This document shows, in pieces, positions 1 through 11,400 of a stretch of DNA of 64,000 nt. The translations under genes and the position numbers were made by a program. The stretch is from Ailanthus altissimus (lineage: Eukaryota > Streptophyta > Magnoliopsida > Sapindales > Simaroubaceae). Numbering within the stretch: the first letter of the stretch is position 1; the number at the start of each line of letters is the position of its first letter. The notes under the pieces are model-generated. The model searched no databases. It was not told where the DNA came from and saw only the letters and a program-made list of their open reading frames with translations. The stretch is taken from assembly GCA_946807835.1 (NCBI GenBank), contig OX327690.1, positions 11,938,501 to 12,002,500 on the forward strand. Direction: 5' to 3'.

Positions 1-1362
1 GAGAATCCCTCTACAAACTTCCTATAATACCCAGCTAAACCCAAAAAACTACAAACCTCCGTACGTTTGCAGGCTATCTCCAATTCACTATTGCTTCAAT
101 CTTCTGGGGATCTACTGTTATCCCTTCTGCAGAGATTACATGCCCTAAAATTGTAACTTTATCCGGCCAGAACTGATATTTATCGAGTTTGGCATACACT
201 AGATGCTCCCTTAAGGTTTACAAAACAATCCTCAAATGTTTTGTATGCTTTTCCTCACTGCTTGAAAAAACCAATATATCATCAATAAATATTATAACAA
301 ACCGATCTAAATAGGATCGAAAAACTCTGTTCATGAGATCCATAAAAGCAGCTGGGGCATTAGTCAGCCCAAGAGGCATAATCAAGAATTCATAATGCCC
401 ATATCGGGTCTTAAAGGCCGTCTCAGGAACATCTTCCTCTCGGATCTTCAGTTGATGATAGCCTGACCTCAGATCTATCTTGAAAAATACTCTAGTTCCT
501 TGTAGTTCATCAAATAAATCATTAATTCTCAGAAGTGGATGTTGATTACGCACCGTTACTTATTCAGTTCCTTGTAATCAATGCATAATCTCATACTTCC
601 GTCTTTCTTCTTTACAAATAAAATCGATGCCCCCTAAAGAGAAGTACTCGGTTTGATGAAACCCTTATTCACCAACTCTTCTAACTGAACCTTCAGTTCT
701 TTTAATTCTGAAAAAGCTATTCTGTAGGGTGCTTTAGAAAGTGGTTGCGTTCTAGGGGCTACTTCTATTTTAAACTCTATCTCTCTATTGGGGCAAGCCC
801 AAAGGATCCTCTGGAAATACCTCCGAAAATTCTCTAACCACTGGAATATCCTCTAATTTCGTTCCACCGTCTCTTAAATCTATGGCATAGACTAAGTACC
901 CCTGACAAGAATTTCGAAGCATCTTCGTTGCCCTCATTACCGACACCATACTAGCGGAAAGTGATTTTTGCACCCTACGAAAAATAACTTCTGTTCCGCT
1001 TGGGCTGCATAATCTGACTTCTTTCCAGAAGCAATCCACTGAGGCCCGATATTTAGACAACTAATCCATCCTTAAAATCACATCAAACTAACTGATGGCC
1101 AGCACAATCAAATCCGCCATAAACTCTTGGCTCTCAATACTGATTTTAGTAGCCCTATACACCCTTTCTGCTACAATGGAGTCTCTTATAGGAAGAGATA
1201 CTGCTACTGCACAATCTAATAACTGGAGCGCTATACTACCACTTGCAGGAAACTCATAGAAATAAAAGAATGGGTAATTCCAGGATCTATCAGTACATAA
1301 GCATCTCGATCAAAAATTGACATAGTACCTGTCACAACTTTTGGGGCTGCATTCGCCTCCTA
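1..1362 (-). pseudogene. Tekay/Del-like gypsy protease-RT fragment, cut by window edge
   Basis: This is the minus-strand protease-linker and reverse transcriptase part of a Ty3/gypsy chromovirus polyprotein. The region near 1060-780 reads as the acidic linker before RT ([14 protein letters not shown]). From about 660 leftwards the RT follows, with KKDGSMRLCIDYKELN, then [10 protein letters not shown], and the catalytic box FIDD near 270. The frame carries on to the left edge (GHVISAEGITVDPQKIEAI), so RNase H and integrase lie outside the window. There are frame breaks and a stop near 97-60, so it is not functional. Family assignment rests on wording typical of Tekay/Del chromoviruses; Reina or another chromovirus is less likely. 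Confidence 0.8.
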
Positions 1363-2592
1363 CTGTGTCACTGCAAATACCCTAGCCTGGGTATGCAGTC
1401 TACCTCGTGGTCCTCTGGATGATCCTTCTTGACCGGCTCTCCTACTAGGTTGGCTTGAGCCAATCGACCTTCTGAATTAGAGACCACCTCGAATCTACCC
1501 TCGGCCGCCACTAGTTTATCCTGTAGCTGGTGGTTTATCTTCTGGCTTACTGCTAGCTCCATCATTCGGACAATCTCTCATGTAGAGGCCCTCTTGACCA
1601 CACTTATAATAGCCGGTAGTCCCCTTCCTACAATCCCCCGGATGGGCCTTACCGTATTTATTACACACCGGAAAATTCTTCCAACTCTCCTTAGTGCTTC
1701 GGAATCCGACGGATGGTTGCCGAACAGAAGCTTGACTGGATTGAGCTCCTTGGCTTGGTTTTTGATTGCTGGACCATGAAGATCTCTCTTCTGTTCATGT
1801 GAATTTACTCGGCCCTCCTCAAGAACCACTTGACCAACCTCTTTTCTGGCTTTGTTGTTTCGGTTTAAGGATGGCCGTCATGCTTCTTTCAACCCGAGTT
1901 GTAGCTTTCACCAATGCTCCATACTGAGTGTGGGCTGCCGATACCACATACGCCCTAATCCGAGGATTGAGACCCACTACAAATCGGTTAGCCTTCTGCT
2001 CCTCATTATCGGCTATAAAGGGAACGGCATAGAGGAGCTCTGAAAACTTCTTCTCGTACTCTGCCACCGAGAGGGAACCTTATTCGAGCTTGAAAAACTC
2101 TTCTATCTTCACATCTTTATAACTTTTGGGATAGAACTTATTCATAAATTCCTCTTTGAAAAGCCCCCAAGACACCCCATCGGCGTTCCTCCTTTGCAAA
2201 GCCTTCCATAAATCTTTCGCTCATTCCTTTAATAGAAATGCGGAGTATACCATCATCTGTTCTTCAGTACATCCCATAACCTGAAAAATTTCTTCGTTAC
2301 TCTCTAACCAGGATAGAGCTCTCTTGGGATCTCCAGTACCATCATAAGGCTTAGCGCCCAATTTCTTGGCGCGCTCAATGGACACTACGGTCTCTCGGTT
2401 GATGGATCGCTACTGCTTGTATCTGTGCCATCTGAGCTATATTCATATTTCCACCCCTCTGACTCAGCAGGTTAAGATGATTTAGGAGGGGTCTGAGGCG
2501 TAGGAACATTTACCGACTCATTTTCCTGCTCCTCTTCAGATGAAAGAGCCTCCCGCAGCTGCTCTCCTAATACGTGGGCCTCCACGACGATG
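1363..2592 (-). pseudogene. Tekay/Del-like gag, degraded
   Basis: Minus-strand gag, starting near an ATG at 2592 and joined to the protease-RT fragment to the left. Readable pieces include an arginine/alanine-rich N-terminus, a capsid region (AKKLGAKPYDGTGDPKRALSWL near 2390-2320) and capsid text near 2060-1830 (MAEYEKKFSELLY). Two CCHC-like knuckles lie near 1690-1575. The first reads CNKYGKAHPGDC; in the second (YKCGQEGLYMRDC) a Cys and the His are changed. Several frameshifts and stops separate the pieces. It is the structural protein gene of the same element as the RT at 1-1362. Confidence 0.75.
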
Positions 2593-2731
2593 CATATTTT
2601 CTGTAAATTTAGTGATGTAAATGATTATCAAATACAAAGAATTCAACTTATTCAAATTAGAAAAATATGCATGCAATTTCAAGAATCTCATTCTAAAAAA
2701 GAACTTTTTAACAAAAAACACAAAACACCGT

Positions 2732-2743
2732 GCTTTGATACCA
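2732..2743 (-). other. Primer binding site of the Tekay-like element
   Basis: On the minus strand the bases read TGGTATCAAAGC, one change from the usual initiator-Met tRNA complement. It lies 3 bases inside the LTR end at 2747, the normal spacing for a Ty3/gypsy 5' LTR. Confidence 0.7.
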
Positions 2744-2746
2744 CTT

Positions 2747-5110
2747 TGACAGGACCTACCCTGAGACCCTCTACTGTAGGACCCAGCAGTCCTGCCAGGC
2801 ACCTCGACGGAAGTTTCTCAAAATATAACTAGGTAAGTTGAGAAATTTTCGTGAGGCAAACCCCTTTTTAGTTCTTGCTACTATTGAGAAAAATCTTGTA
2901 ATATACATGAAAATGACATCTTAATTTTAAAACAAACGGGCAGAGTTAGCCTTCTTTTTCAAAAAATCCATATAAAACCGGCAAAGAAATTTCACTTCTA
3001 TTTTAAACACTTCTCAATACTACCAATTCAGACCTCTGGTCCTTTCCAAATCAAATCCAACACAACTCAATAGTTTCATTTGAATCACAAAATGAGCATA
3101 CTCATAAAAAGCAAAAACGATCATCGTAATATCGAAATCTCCTCTTTTTGGTTCAAAATATACATGCCTACAACTACTATGCATAAAGTAAATGGTACTA
3201 TTTAGCACATTTACATATACAAAAATGATCTTCAGATTTGGCCCACTACTCGGCAATAGGAGAATCAGCAGCTTACGTACTGATACTTGCACCTGGGAAG
3301 GGTTTAGCAAAACATAAAATACAAAAAGAGTGAGCTAAAGGAGCTCAGTGAGTGTAATTAAGATTTCAAATAAAATAACATTATGCATATATAGTAAATT
3401 CTAAAGTACATGCATAAATCATGCTTCTAAAACTGATGTAAAGTTGTAAAAAGGTTTCTAATATCATATGCGATGACATCTTGCTGAGCGGGTTTTATCT
3501 ACATCTTTGGAAAGCAATATCCAAAAAGGTTTCTAATATAATAACTGCCGTGTGCATATAAACGCATAAATGCTATCGATAAATCGAAAACTAGTAAAGT
3601 CCTCGCTCGGCCATTTTCTTTCTAAACTGTACACTGGCTAAAGCTCTATATGTAATGGTAACCCTAAAGCTCTATACTCATGCAGCGACTCAACTAGCAT
3701 TGCACACGTGAGTAGGTCACGGGGCACCTTAACTAGCAGCACCCATAGTGACATCTCAAGACATCACATTGGCTATGCAGCGGAATCCTACATTACATAC
3801 ATATAGCGAGACAATACCCCGTACACATAGAATGACTCACATGACTCGACATCCTGACTTCCCGAAGTTAGTGACACACCCCCAAGACCTGCCCATGTGC
3901 ACGGGATATACCGGCCGGGTCTAATACAATCACCACCACTATAATCTGAGGGTACCAATGGCCTTTAAAATAAATGCAGAAATTTTAAAATTGTTTCTTA
4001 AACCGAATATGTAAATGCATATCTATGGATACATATCAAGATCATAATCATGTTTATGTATTCAAAACTCATAAAACAAACATTTTTATTATGCGAAAAT
4101 ATAGTAAACGAAAGATAAAAGAAATGGCAGATTTTCACTCACAACCGCTCCGCGCTCAATTTCGCTCCAGATTCTGCTCCTGTTACCGCTCTTGGTTTTC
4201 TTCACTTACGCGCCATAAATGACATTTAGAACCAAATCGAATGCTAGAATCTTATTTAAGCACTAAACACCCTAATCGGCATTCAAAGCCCGGATGCATA
4301 CTACTTCCCAATTTTTATTTACGGAGTTATTTAATCTAATCTAACTCACCACCCGGTGCCTTGAAAATTATTAAACGCCTTATAACTTAGTTGGACATAA
4401 TTGCCTTTCACCTTTCCAAAATGGACAATTATGTCCCATTTCCTTCATTTTTGGTTTTTCCATCAACCATATACATTCAACATACATAATGCATCATTTA
4501 CACACAACAACTCAATCAAAACACCATTCAATCCCTAACTTCCCTAAAGTGGCAGAATTTCACCCTATGTTCCAACACATTTCTTTTCTCAATTTCTTCT
4601 TCCAATTACATCAACATCAAGCTAATTTCATTCTAATGCCCTAATTACAACCAATTGAAGTCTCTACATTCAAATCACCAAAAACCCTAATTCTTACCTT
4701 GTCAATTTCTTCAAATTGAGACTCTTTTAAGCTCCACACTAGATTTCAACTCAATCTAAAACAAGAATACACACAAGAACATCAATTAAAGTAATCTTAA
4801 AAGCTCACTTATAAATTTCACAAAATAATGCTTTTCTTACTTCTTTTTCTTGAATTTTCAGTAATGGAGGCTTCAATTGAGTTTAGGGATTGGTATGTAA
4901 CCTTATTTTAACTTGATTAAGCATGAAAAATCATGAAAAAGAAACTGAAATTTCACTGTAGTAGCACCTTCAACACTTGCACGAATTTTGCTTTAAATGT
5001 TTGCTTTTGATCTTTTGAAAACTCTACACACTTCCAACATATATATAGTTCTCCCTCAATTAACCATTTTGCCCTTCAACTTACTCAAAATTCTTAATTT
5101 TCCATTAGTT
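2747..5110 (-). repeat. Tekay-like LTR (minus strand), right end approximate
   Basis: The left end is a TGACA terminus next to the PBS at 2732-2743, so this is the 5' LTR of the gag-pol fragment at 1-2592. A second copy in the same orientation starts at 37670; both share the opening (CCTGAGACCCTCTACTGTAG) and many blocks up to about 4740. To the right it runs into a minus-strand integrase tail of the same kind of element at about 5155, so it may also be the 3' LTR of a neighbour. The exact right end is not clear. No gene is seen inside it. Confidence 0.65.
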
Positions 5111-5154
5111 CAAATGGAAGGATTTAATTGGTTCCTTTGTAACTATTTAGAATT

Positions 5155-5716
5155 TTTATTACGAAGCACTTGCGCTTTTCGATCTACAATTTGCACAGGC
5201 TTCTCTTCGTAAGTCAGGTTCTCATTCAATTATACTAATTGTTCCCTTAGGATGTGTGAAGGATCTGCTATATACTTGCGAAGTATGGAAACATGAAACA
5301 CATCATGGATTCTAGCCAGATCTTTGGGTAACCGTAGACGATATGCCACATTCCAACTCTTTCAACTATCTCGTATGGCCCAATATATTAAAGACTTAGC
5401 TTTCCTCGCTTCCCGAATCTTAGTACTCTTTTCCATGGCGATATCTTTAGAAAGACTTTATCATCGATCTCAAACTCCAAATCTCTTCTCCTGTTATCTG
5501 CATAACTCTTCTGTCTATCATTAGCTATTTTCAATCTCTGTTTGATAAGTTGAATCTTTTTCGAAGTAATCTAGACAATTTCTAGACCGATCAGCTTCCT
5601 TTCACCTACCTCATCCCAACAAACTAGAGTTCTGCACTTCCTTCCATACAATGCTTCATATGGTGCCATCCTTATACTAGTCTGATAGCTATTATTGTAG
5701 GCGAACTTCATTAGGT
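5155..5716 (-). pseudogene. Tekay/Del-like integrase C-terminus, degraded
   Basis: On the minus strand this reads as the end of a chromovirus integrase. From right to left there is core text near 5700-5630 (AYNNSYQTSIRMAPYEALYG), a frame-broken middle, then HDVFHVSILRKYIADPSHIL and EEKPVQIVDRKAQVLRN near 5310-5160. An in-frame TAA sits in the middle (after REQLV). The fragment stops where the chromodomain-side tail should follow. It lies immediately upstream, on the minus strand, of the LTR at 2747-5110, giving the order pol end - LTR - gag. On the right it is cut at about 5717 by copia LTR sequence. Confidence 0.8.
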
Positions 5717-6806
5717 ATGTCTTTCATTAATAAATTAATATTTTATTTATCTATCAAATAAGTAATTATTCAATTATTTAAAAACTATTTGAATAATTAA
5801 TATTACTTTATGTGATTTTACTAACATGGTTAATAGGTGAATTCATGGAAAAATAATTCATGAATCAAAATTGTGCCACTTGTCAATATCTTATTAGTTA
5901 ACAACTCTTGTCAACTAATTACATAATGTACTTAACATTTAAGTCTAGACAAGTGCACAACCTGAGAGACCCTGAAATATATTTTCGGTTTGTTAGAATT
6001 TCTAGGATGGAACTGTTCAATCCAAAATGTTGCCTTAGTGCACAATGAGTACACTTTATATTATATGACTCTTTAAGTTCACGTCCGATTTGTCACATGG
6101 AACTCCTCCATACGTTCGTGAACGATGCCTCACACACGTGTTACGGATATTAAAAATCAGTGCGTTAAACCATACAAGTTGAGGTTATAACATATACGTA
6201 TAATCCCTCCACCATTTATATCTGGGTAGAGCGAAGATATAGATCAACACTGTCAAATCTCCATATGCTCGGTCGTAAACTTATCTTCAGATTTTTATTT
6301 CCATAAATAATATCTGCAAACACTTTTGTGATATTATTTACCCTGGGTAAAACTCTTTTCCCAGAAATTATTGGTTATGGCCACAAGACTTTCTAAAATA
6401 CAATCTTGGAGCATTAAGATATATTACTCACCCAAATAAGCTAATGGATCCCATATCTATACACATCAGACTCCATGAGCATCAGACCAAACTCAGCGAC
6501 ACCCAACAGTTAGACCATGTAAGATTTCTGACATGTGTGGAACCAAAGTATAGAGGATCACTCATTAGCCCATCATTGCACAAAGGTCAAAAGACAACGA
6601 ATATTACTCAATTGGAAAGACACTCCATTGATGGCTTTATAGGATATCTATTAGAGGTCTTTGTGAGTCTGTTTAGCACCTAGTCTTTATTGAATACCTA
6701 TATCTCTATACGAGCTTCCACTAAACTCATGGTTTATTAAGACTAACCATCTGAACCATCCAGATATAAACATAAGACTAACCATCTTGACCATCTAGAT
6801 ATAGAC
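5717..6806 (-). repeat. Copia LTR, distal part (copy A)
   Basis: This AT-rich stretch matches 24.5-25.3 kb and, inverted, 56.6-57.5 kb in many blocks, for example CCATACAAGTTGAGG near 6169 and 24763. It is part of a copia LTR whose remainder is at 13914-14370, interrupted by Element 1. The two pieces sum to about 1.55 kb against 2301 bp for the complete copy B, so the outer end is missing at the junction with the integrase fragment at 5716. Small open frames here carry no recognisable protein. Confidence 0.8.
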
Positions 6807-7094
6807 TGATGCAAACGACATTGCACAGCCTATACGCATACAAGACAAAGAATTCGCACGTGGGCTTGGAAGGGCTCAAGTCCATCAATCACATGATACA
6901 TTAAGTTTTCCAAATGGGCCAATCACAAGACTTAGAGCCAAGCAATTTAAAGAAGCATTAAATGGGCTGATTCAACAAGTTTGTGGGAGGGCAAACACAT
7001 GGAGGCCTAGCATAAGCCCAAATACATTTCAAATCAATCCAAATCAGATTCAAGGAAACCTAATCACTTTGATTAAGGCAGAATTTCTGGAAAG

Positions 7095-7289
7095 TTGAAT
7101 ATTCAAGGAAACATAATTCCTTTGATTTAGGCATGTTTTCTGGAAATTTGAATATTCAAGGAAACATAATTCCTTTGATTTAGGCATGTTTTCTGGAAAA
7201 TTTGAATATTCAAGGAAACCATGCTTTCTGGAAATTTGAATATTCAAGAAATCCTAATCCCTTTGATTTAGGCATGTTTTCTGGAAATT
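7095..7289 (+). repeat. 53-bp tandem repeats in Element 1 5' LTR
   Basis: A unit opening with TTGAATATTCAAGGAAAC and closing with CATGTTTTCTGGAAAT occurs four times, starting at 7095, 7148, 7202 and 7236. Spacings are 53, 54 and 34 bp; the third unit is shortened. The same array is at about 13311-13505 in the 3' LTR. It lies about 80 bp upstream of the TATA box, where LTR enhancer repeats are common, so an enhancer role is plausible but inferred. Confidence 0.9.
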
Positions 7290-7374
7290 TGATTAAGTTT
7301 GAATTTTGTTGTTATATTAGTTGTAAGTTTGAATTTGTATTTGAAAGTTGTAACTTGACATCTCTTATGGTCTC

Positions 7375-7382
7375 TATAAATA
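7375..7382 (+). promoter_or_regulatory. TATA box of Element 1 LTR
   Basis: The bases TATAAATA lie 322 bp before the LTR end, in a context typical of a plant Pol II core promoter, with transcription expected to begin 25-35 bases downstream. The same box is at 13591-13598 in the 3' LTR. Confidence 0.6.
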
Positions 7383-7699
7383 CCATGGAGATTGAGAGTG
7401 GGAGGACAGATTTCAGACAATAATATTTGAGAGTTTTTGTGTTCTTCTTTCATTCTTGAAAGGACTTGAACTTATCAAGCTTGTTCTTGTGGCGTTCAAA
7501 CAACCGGACTTATCACCTAGATTTCTTGAAGTGTCCTTGGGGTTTCTTGGTGTGGCGTCCTATATCCATCCATAGTCTTGGTTCTTGGTTTGCTAACTCA
7601 AGGGTTAAGACTCGTCAAACCTGCGTCTTGAAGATCTCGGGTTCAATTCCATATTGTGGTGCTGGGTTTTGTCACATTGTTGGCAAGGTTCATATCATT

Positions 7700-7711
7700 T
7701 GGTATCAGAGC
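7700..7711 (+). other. Element 1 primer binding site (PBS 1)
   Basis: TGGTATCAGAGC lies two bases after the 5' LTR end. It complements the 3' end of plant initiator-Met tRNA, the usual primer for Ty3/gypsy elements. Confidence 0.9.
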
Positions 7712-7905
7712 CAACACTTCACTATTCCGCCGGTGTCGCTTGGGGTTCGGCGGATCGCCGACCGAGGCGGTCGGGTCTCAAGGGGGTGGGGATGATATGT
7801 CCCACATCGGTTGTGAAGTGTCTCCGAGGCTGGGTTATAAGGCCAGGGCCAACCCTTCACTCTTGAGCTAGCTTTTGAGGGGAGTTAGGGCTTGGGTGCT
7901 TATCA
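7712..7905 (+). mobile_element. TRIM-like fragment in the Element 1 leader
   Basis: This GC-rich block lies between two identical primer binding sites. In order it holds 68 bp of internal-like sequence, a purine tract AAGGGGGTGGGGA (7780-7792), then a 113-bp segment starting TGATATGTCCCACATCGG and ending GTGCTTATCA (7793-7905). Two bases later a second PBS begins. PPT - short TG..CA repeat - PBS is the order found at the 3' end of a TRIM-like mini LTR element followed by a new PBS. TGTCCCACATCGG-type openings are known from small plant LTR elements. No 5' mini LTR is present. I infer capture by template switching; a chance resemblance cannot be excluded. Confidence 0.5.
7758..7774 (+). other. 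GC-rich hairpin in the Element 1 leader
   Basis: CCGACC and GGTCGG form a perfect 6-bp stem around a GAGGC loop. It lies in the RNA leader between the two primer binding sites. A dimerisation or packaging role is possible but only a guess. Confidence 0.5.
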
Positions 7906-7907
7906 TT

Positions 7908-7919
7908 TGGTATCAGAGC
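7908..7919 (+). other. Second primer binding site (PBS 2) in Element 1
   Basis: TGGTATCAGAGC occurs again 208 bp after PBS 1, again preceded by ATCATT. Only PBS 1 touches the full LTR. PBS 2 directly follows the TRIM-like repeat end at 7905. Confidence 0.7.
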
Positions 7920-8020
7920 TTTGGTTTCAAGGCAAGTTTGAATTATCATTTTATTTTATTTCATTGTTCCATTTATCTTTACATAAATTCGTATTTTATT
8001 TTATCTCTGGTTTCTGATTT

Positions 8021-8086
8021 AGAAAAAAAAAAGAAGAAAAAAAAAAGAAAAGAAAAAAAAGATAGAAAAAAAAAAGAAACAAAAGA
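8021..8086 (+). repeat. Purine (A/G) low-complexity tract
   Basis: Runs of A broken by single G fill this part of the leader. A plus-strand frame across it gives a lysine run with no real protein content. Confidence 0.8.
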
Positions 8087-8442
8087 AAAGGCCAGAAATT
8101 TGTTGCAAATTCTAAATTTTGAATTTCATCAGTTTGTCTACAACTTTGAACCAAATTTCTCACGTATGTTACTAGCATCATTTTCTTAAGGATGTATTCT
8201 TGAATCGCGTGACTTGTCTCGGTTGATTCTCATATTGAATTGCCACTTGAATCTTGATTATTGTTTTAGTCTGATTAAGGGTTAAAAGAAGACACGTGAG
8301 TGGAAAAAGGCAAAGAGAGGTGAGAACATAAGAGGGTAAAAGCCGTTTGAGTGCTAAACACGAGAGTAAGTAAATTTTCTTGAGTGAAACACGTGAGGGA
8401 GTGCTTGTGAGGCCTTAACTGTATTTTTTGCAGATTCTAAAC

Positions 8443-11400
8443 ATGTTACACAATCAAGAAAACTCAAATGAAGAGGTACAACAACCAACCAATCCTAACC
8501 TACAGTTGCAGGCATTATTGGGTGAAATGAGGCGGATGATGAGAACCGAATTAGAGCAAATTCACGAAAGAATGGACCGGCTGGAAAATTTAGGGCAGCA
8601 TCAAAACTCGCCCATTGGGCAACCACCTAGGCGAGTGCAACCAGGAGTACAAAGGGGAGATGTTGGAGATGAAGAGGAGTTGGATGAGCTGGATGAACCA
8701 CCAATGAACCAAGGTAGATTTAGGCGTGGATTTGGAGATATAGGTGCTAGGAGGGGAATACCTAGGCGAGATGATGACTTGGGAAGCATTAAGGTGAAGA
8801 TTCCACATTTTCAAGGTAAAAATGATCCTGAGGCATATCTAGAATGGGAGATGAAGATAGAGATGATCTTCGATTGTCACAACTATTCCGAGGCCAAAAA
8901 GGTAAAATTGGCTGCAATTGAATTCACTAACTATGCTATTGTTTGGTGGGATCAATTGTTGAAGGAAAGGAGGAGAAATCACGAACGACCTATTGAGACG
9001 TGGAACGAGATGAAGGCCATCATGAGGAGACGCTTCATTCCTAGCTACTACCATCGGGAGTTGTATAACAAGTTGCAACGTCTAACTCAAGGATCCAAGA
9101 GCGTTGATGAATACTATAAAGAAATGGAGGTTGCTATGATCCAAGCAAATGTAGAGGAGGACAGAGAAGCCACTATGGCTAGGTTCTTGCATGGCTTAAA
9201 CCGAGAGATAGCGGACATGGTGGAGATGCAACATTATGTCGAGTTGACAGATATGGTGCACCAAGCTATCAAAGTTGAGCAACAATTGAGGCGAAGGAAC
9301 ATAGTTCGAAGGGGATCAAGCATGGCTGCCACAAACTCATGGCGACCAGCCCCTAAAAGAGATGAATTTTCATTAACTAAGCCTAAGTCTGAGCCATCTA
9401 AGGATGCCAAACAAGCTGCGACGTTGAAACAAGAGAAAACTGAATCCACAACTTCAAGAAATCGTGACATTAAGTGCTTTAAATGCCAAGGTAGGGGACA
9501 TATAGCTAGCCAATGTCCAAACAAAAGGGTAATGGTGATCAACACTCAAGGGGAGATCGAGTCGGAAGATGAGCAAGATGATGAAGTGGATGATATGCTA
9601 CCTCTTGAAAATGACTATGAAGGACAATATGCAGTAGAAGGAGAATCATTGGTGGCAAGACGAGCTCTTAGCGCACAAGTTAAGGAAGAAGAAAACAATC
9701 AGCGAGAAAACTTGTTCCATACTAGATGTTTCGTGAACAACAAAGTTTGCAGCGTTATAGTTGATGGTGGGAGTTGCACCAATGTTGCCAGCACCGAATT
9801 AGTAGAAAAATTGGCATTACCTACCTTGAAACATCCACGACCATACCGACTTCAATGGCTGAATAATTGCGGAGAAGTCAAGGTAACCAAACAGGTGATG
9901 GTGGCATTTTCCATTGGCAAATATGATGATGAGGTACTTTGTGATGTGGTACCTATGCATGCATGTCACATCTTATTGGGACGACCATGGCAGTTCGATA
10001 GAAGAGTCACGCATGACGGTTACACCAACAGGTACTCTTTTATCATCAAGAAGCAGCCTATAACACTTGTACCATTAACACCAAAACAAATTCTTGAAGA
10101 CCAACTGAAGATGCAAAAAGTGAGTGAAAAGAGAAAAGAAAATGAGAGAGAAGCCATAGCTACGAGAAAAGAAAATGAAAGGAGAGAAAAAGAGAAAGGT
10201 AAAGTCATGAAACATGGTGAAAATGAAAATGAGAGAGTTGCAGCCCGAGAGGAAAGATATAACTATATTGCAAAAAAGTGTGAGATCAAGAGAGCTTTAA
10301 TTTCACAACAGCCCCTTATAGTACTTATGTACAAGGAGGCCCTTTTGTGTACTAACGATCTTGCTGGATCTTTGCCAAGCAATATTATTTCTCTTTTGCA
10401 GAAATTCGATGATGTCTTTCTTGAGGAGGTACCTTCAGGCTTACCTCCAATTCGAGGAATTGAACATCAAATTGATTTCATACCTGGTGCAACAATTCCA
10501 AACAGGCCCGCTTATAGAAGTAATCCTGAGGAGACAAAAGAACTTCAACAGCAAGTTAACGAGCTAATGGAGAAAGGATATATTAGAGAGAGCATGAGTC
10601 CTTGTGCAGTTCCAGTCCTACTAGTGCCTAAGAAGGATGGGACATGGAGGATGTGTGTTGATTGTCGAGCCATCAACAACATTACGGTAAAGTATCGCCA
10701 TCCTATTCCTCGATTAGATGATATGTTAGATGAACTACATGGATCTTGTGTGTTTTCTAAGATTGATCTCAAGAGTGGATACCATCAGATTAGGATGAAA
10801 GAAGGTGATGAATGGAAAACTGCATTTAAAACAAAATATGGTTTGTATGAATGGTTAGTTATGCCTTTTGGATTAACTAATGCACCTAGTACTTTCATGA
10901 GACTTATGAACCATGTTTTGCGTGCTTTTATTGGAAAATTTGTAGTTGTGTACTTTGATGATATCCTGATATATAGTAAAAGCCTAGATGCTCATGTTGA
11001 CCACTTAAAGCTTGTTTTAGAGGTTTTAAGGAAAGAAAGGTTGTTTGCTAACCTTAAGAAATGCACTTTTTGCACGGACAAACTTGTGTTTCTTGGTTTT
11101 GTTGTAAGTTCTAAAGGAATTGAGGTTGACGACGAAAAGGTGAAGGCAATTCATGATTGGCCAACGCCTACTTCAGTGACACAAGTTAGAAGCTTCCATG
11201 GCTTAGCTAGTTTTTATCGACGTTTTGTTCGGGATTTCAGTAGCATAGCCGCACCCTTAACTGAAGTCATCAAGAAGAATGTTCCGTTTAAGTGGGGAGA
11301 TGAGCAAGAAAAAGCATTCAAGCTAATCAAAGAGAAATTAACTAATGCACCTTTACTTGTTTTACCTAACTTCACTAAAACGTTCGAAATTGAGTGTGAT

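Larger units (their letters stand above)
6807..7697 (+). repeat. Element 1 5' LTR
   Basis: The LTR begins TGATGCAAACGACATTG and ends GGTTCATATCA. It should act as promoter and start of the genomic transcript; a TATA box lies at 7375-7382. The first part is the same sequence that codes the integrase tail in the 3' copy. The direct repeats at 7095-7289 lie between that coding part and the TATA box. Confidence 0.97.

Noticed and set aside
7095..7289. Regular repeats considered as a CRISPR array
   Set aside because: Units are head-to-tail without unique spacers, inside an LTR, in plant-type DNA.
7875..8189. Plus-strand 104-residue frame with a long lysine run
   Set aside because: It is produced by the purine tract of the Element 1 leader; there is no known domain and it lies in untranslated leader sequence.
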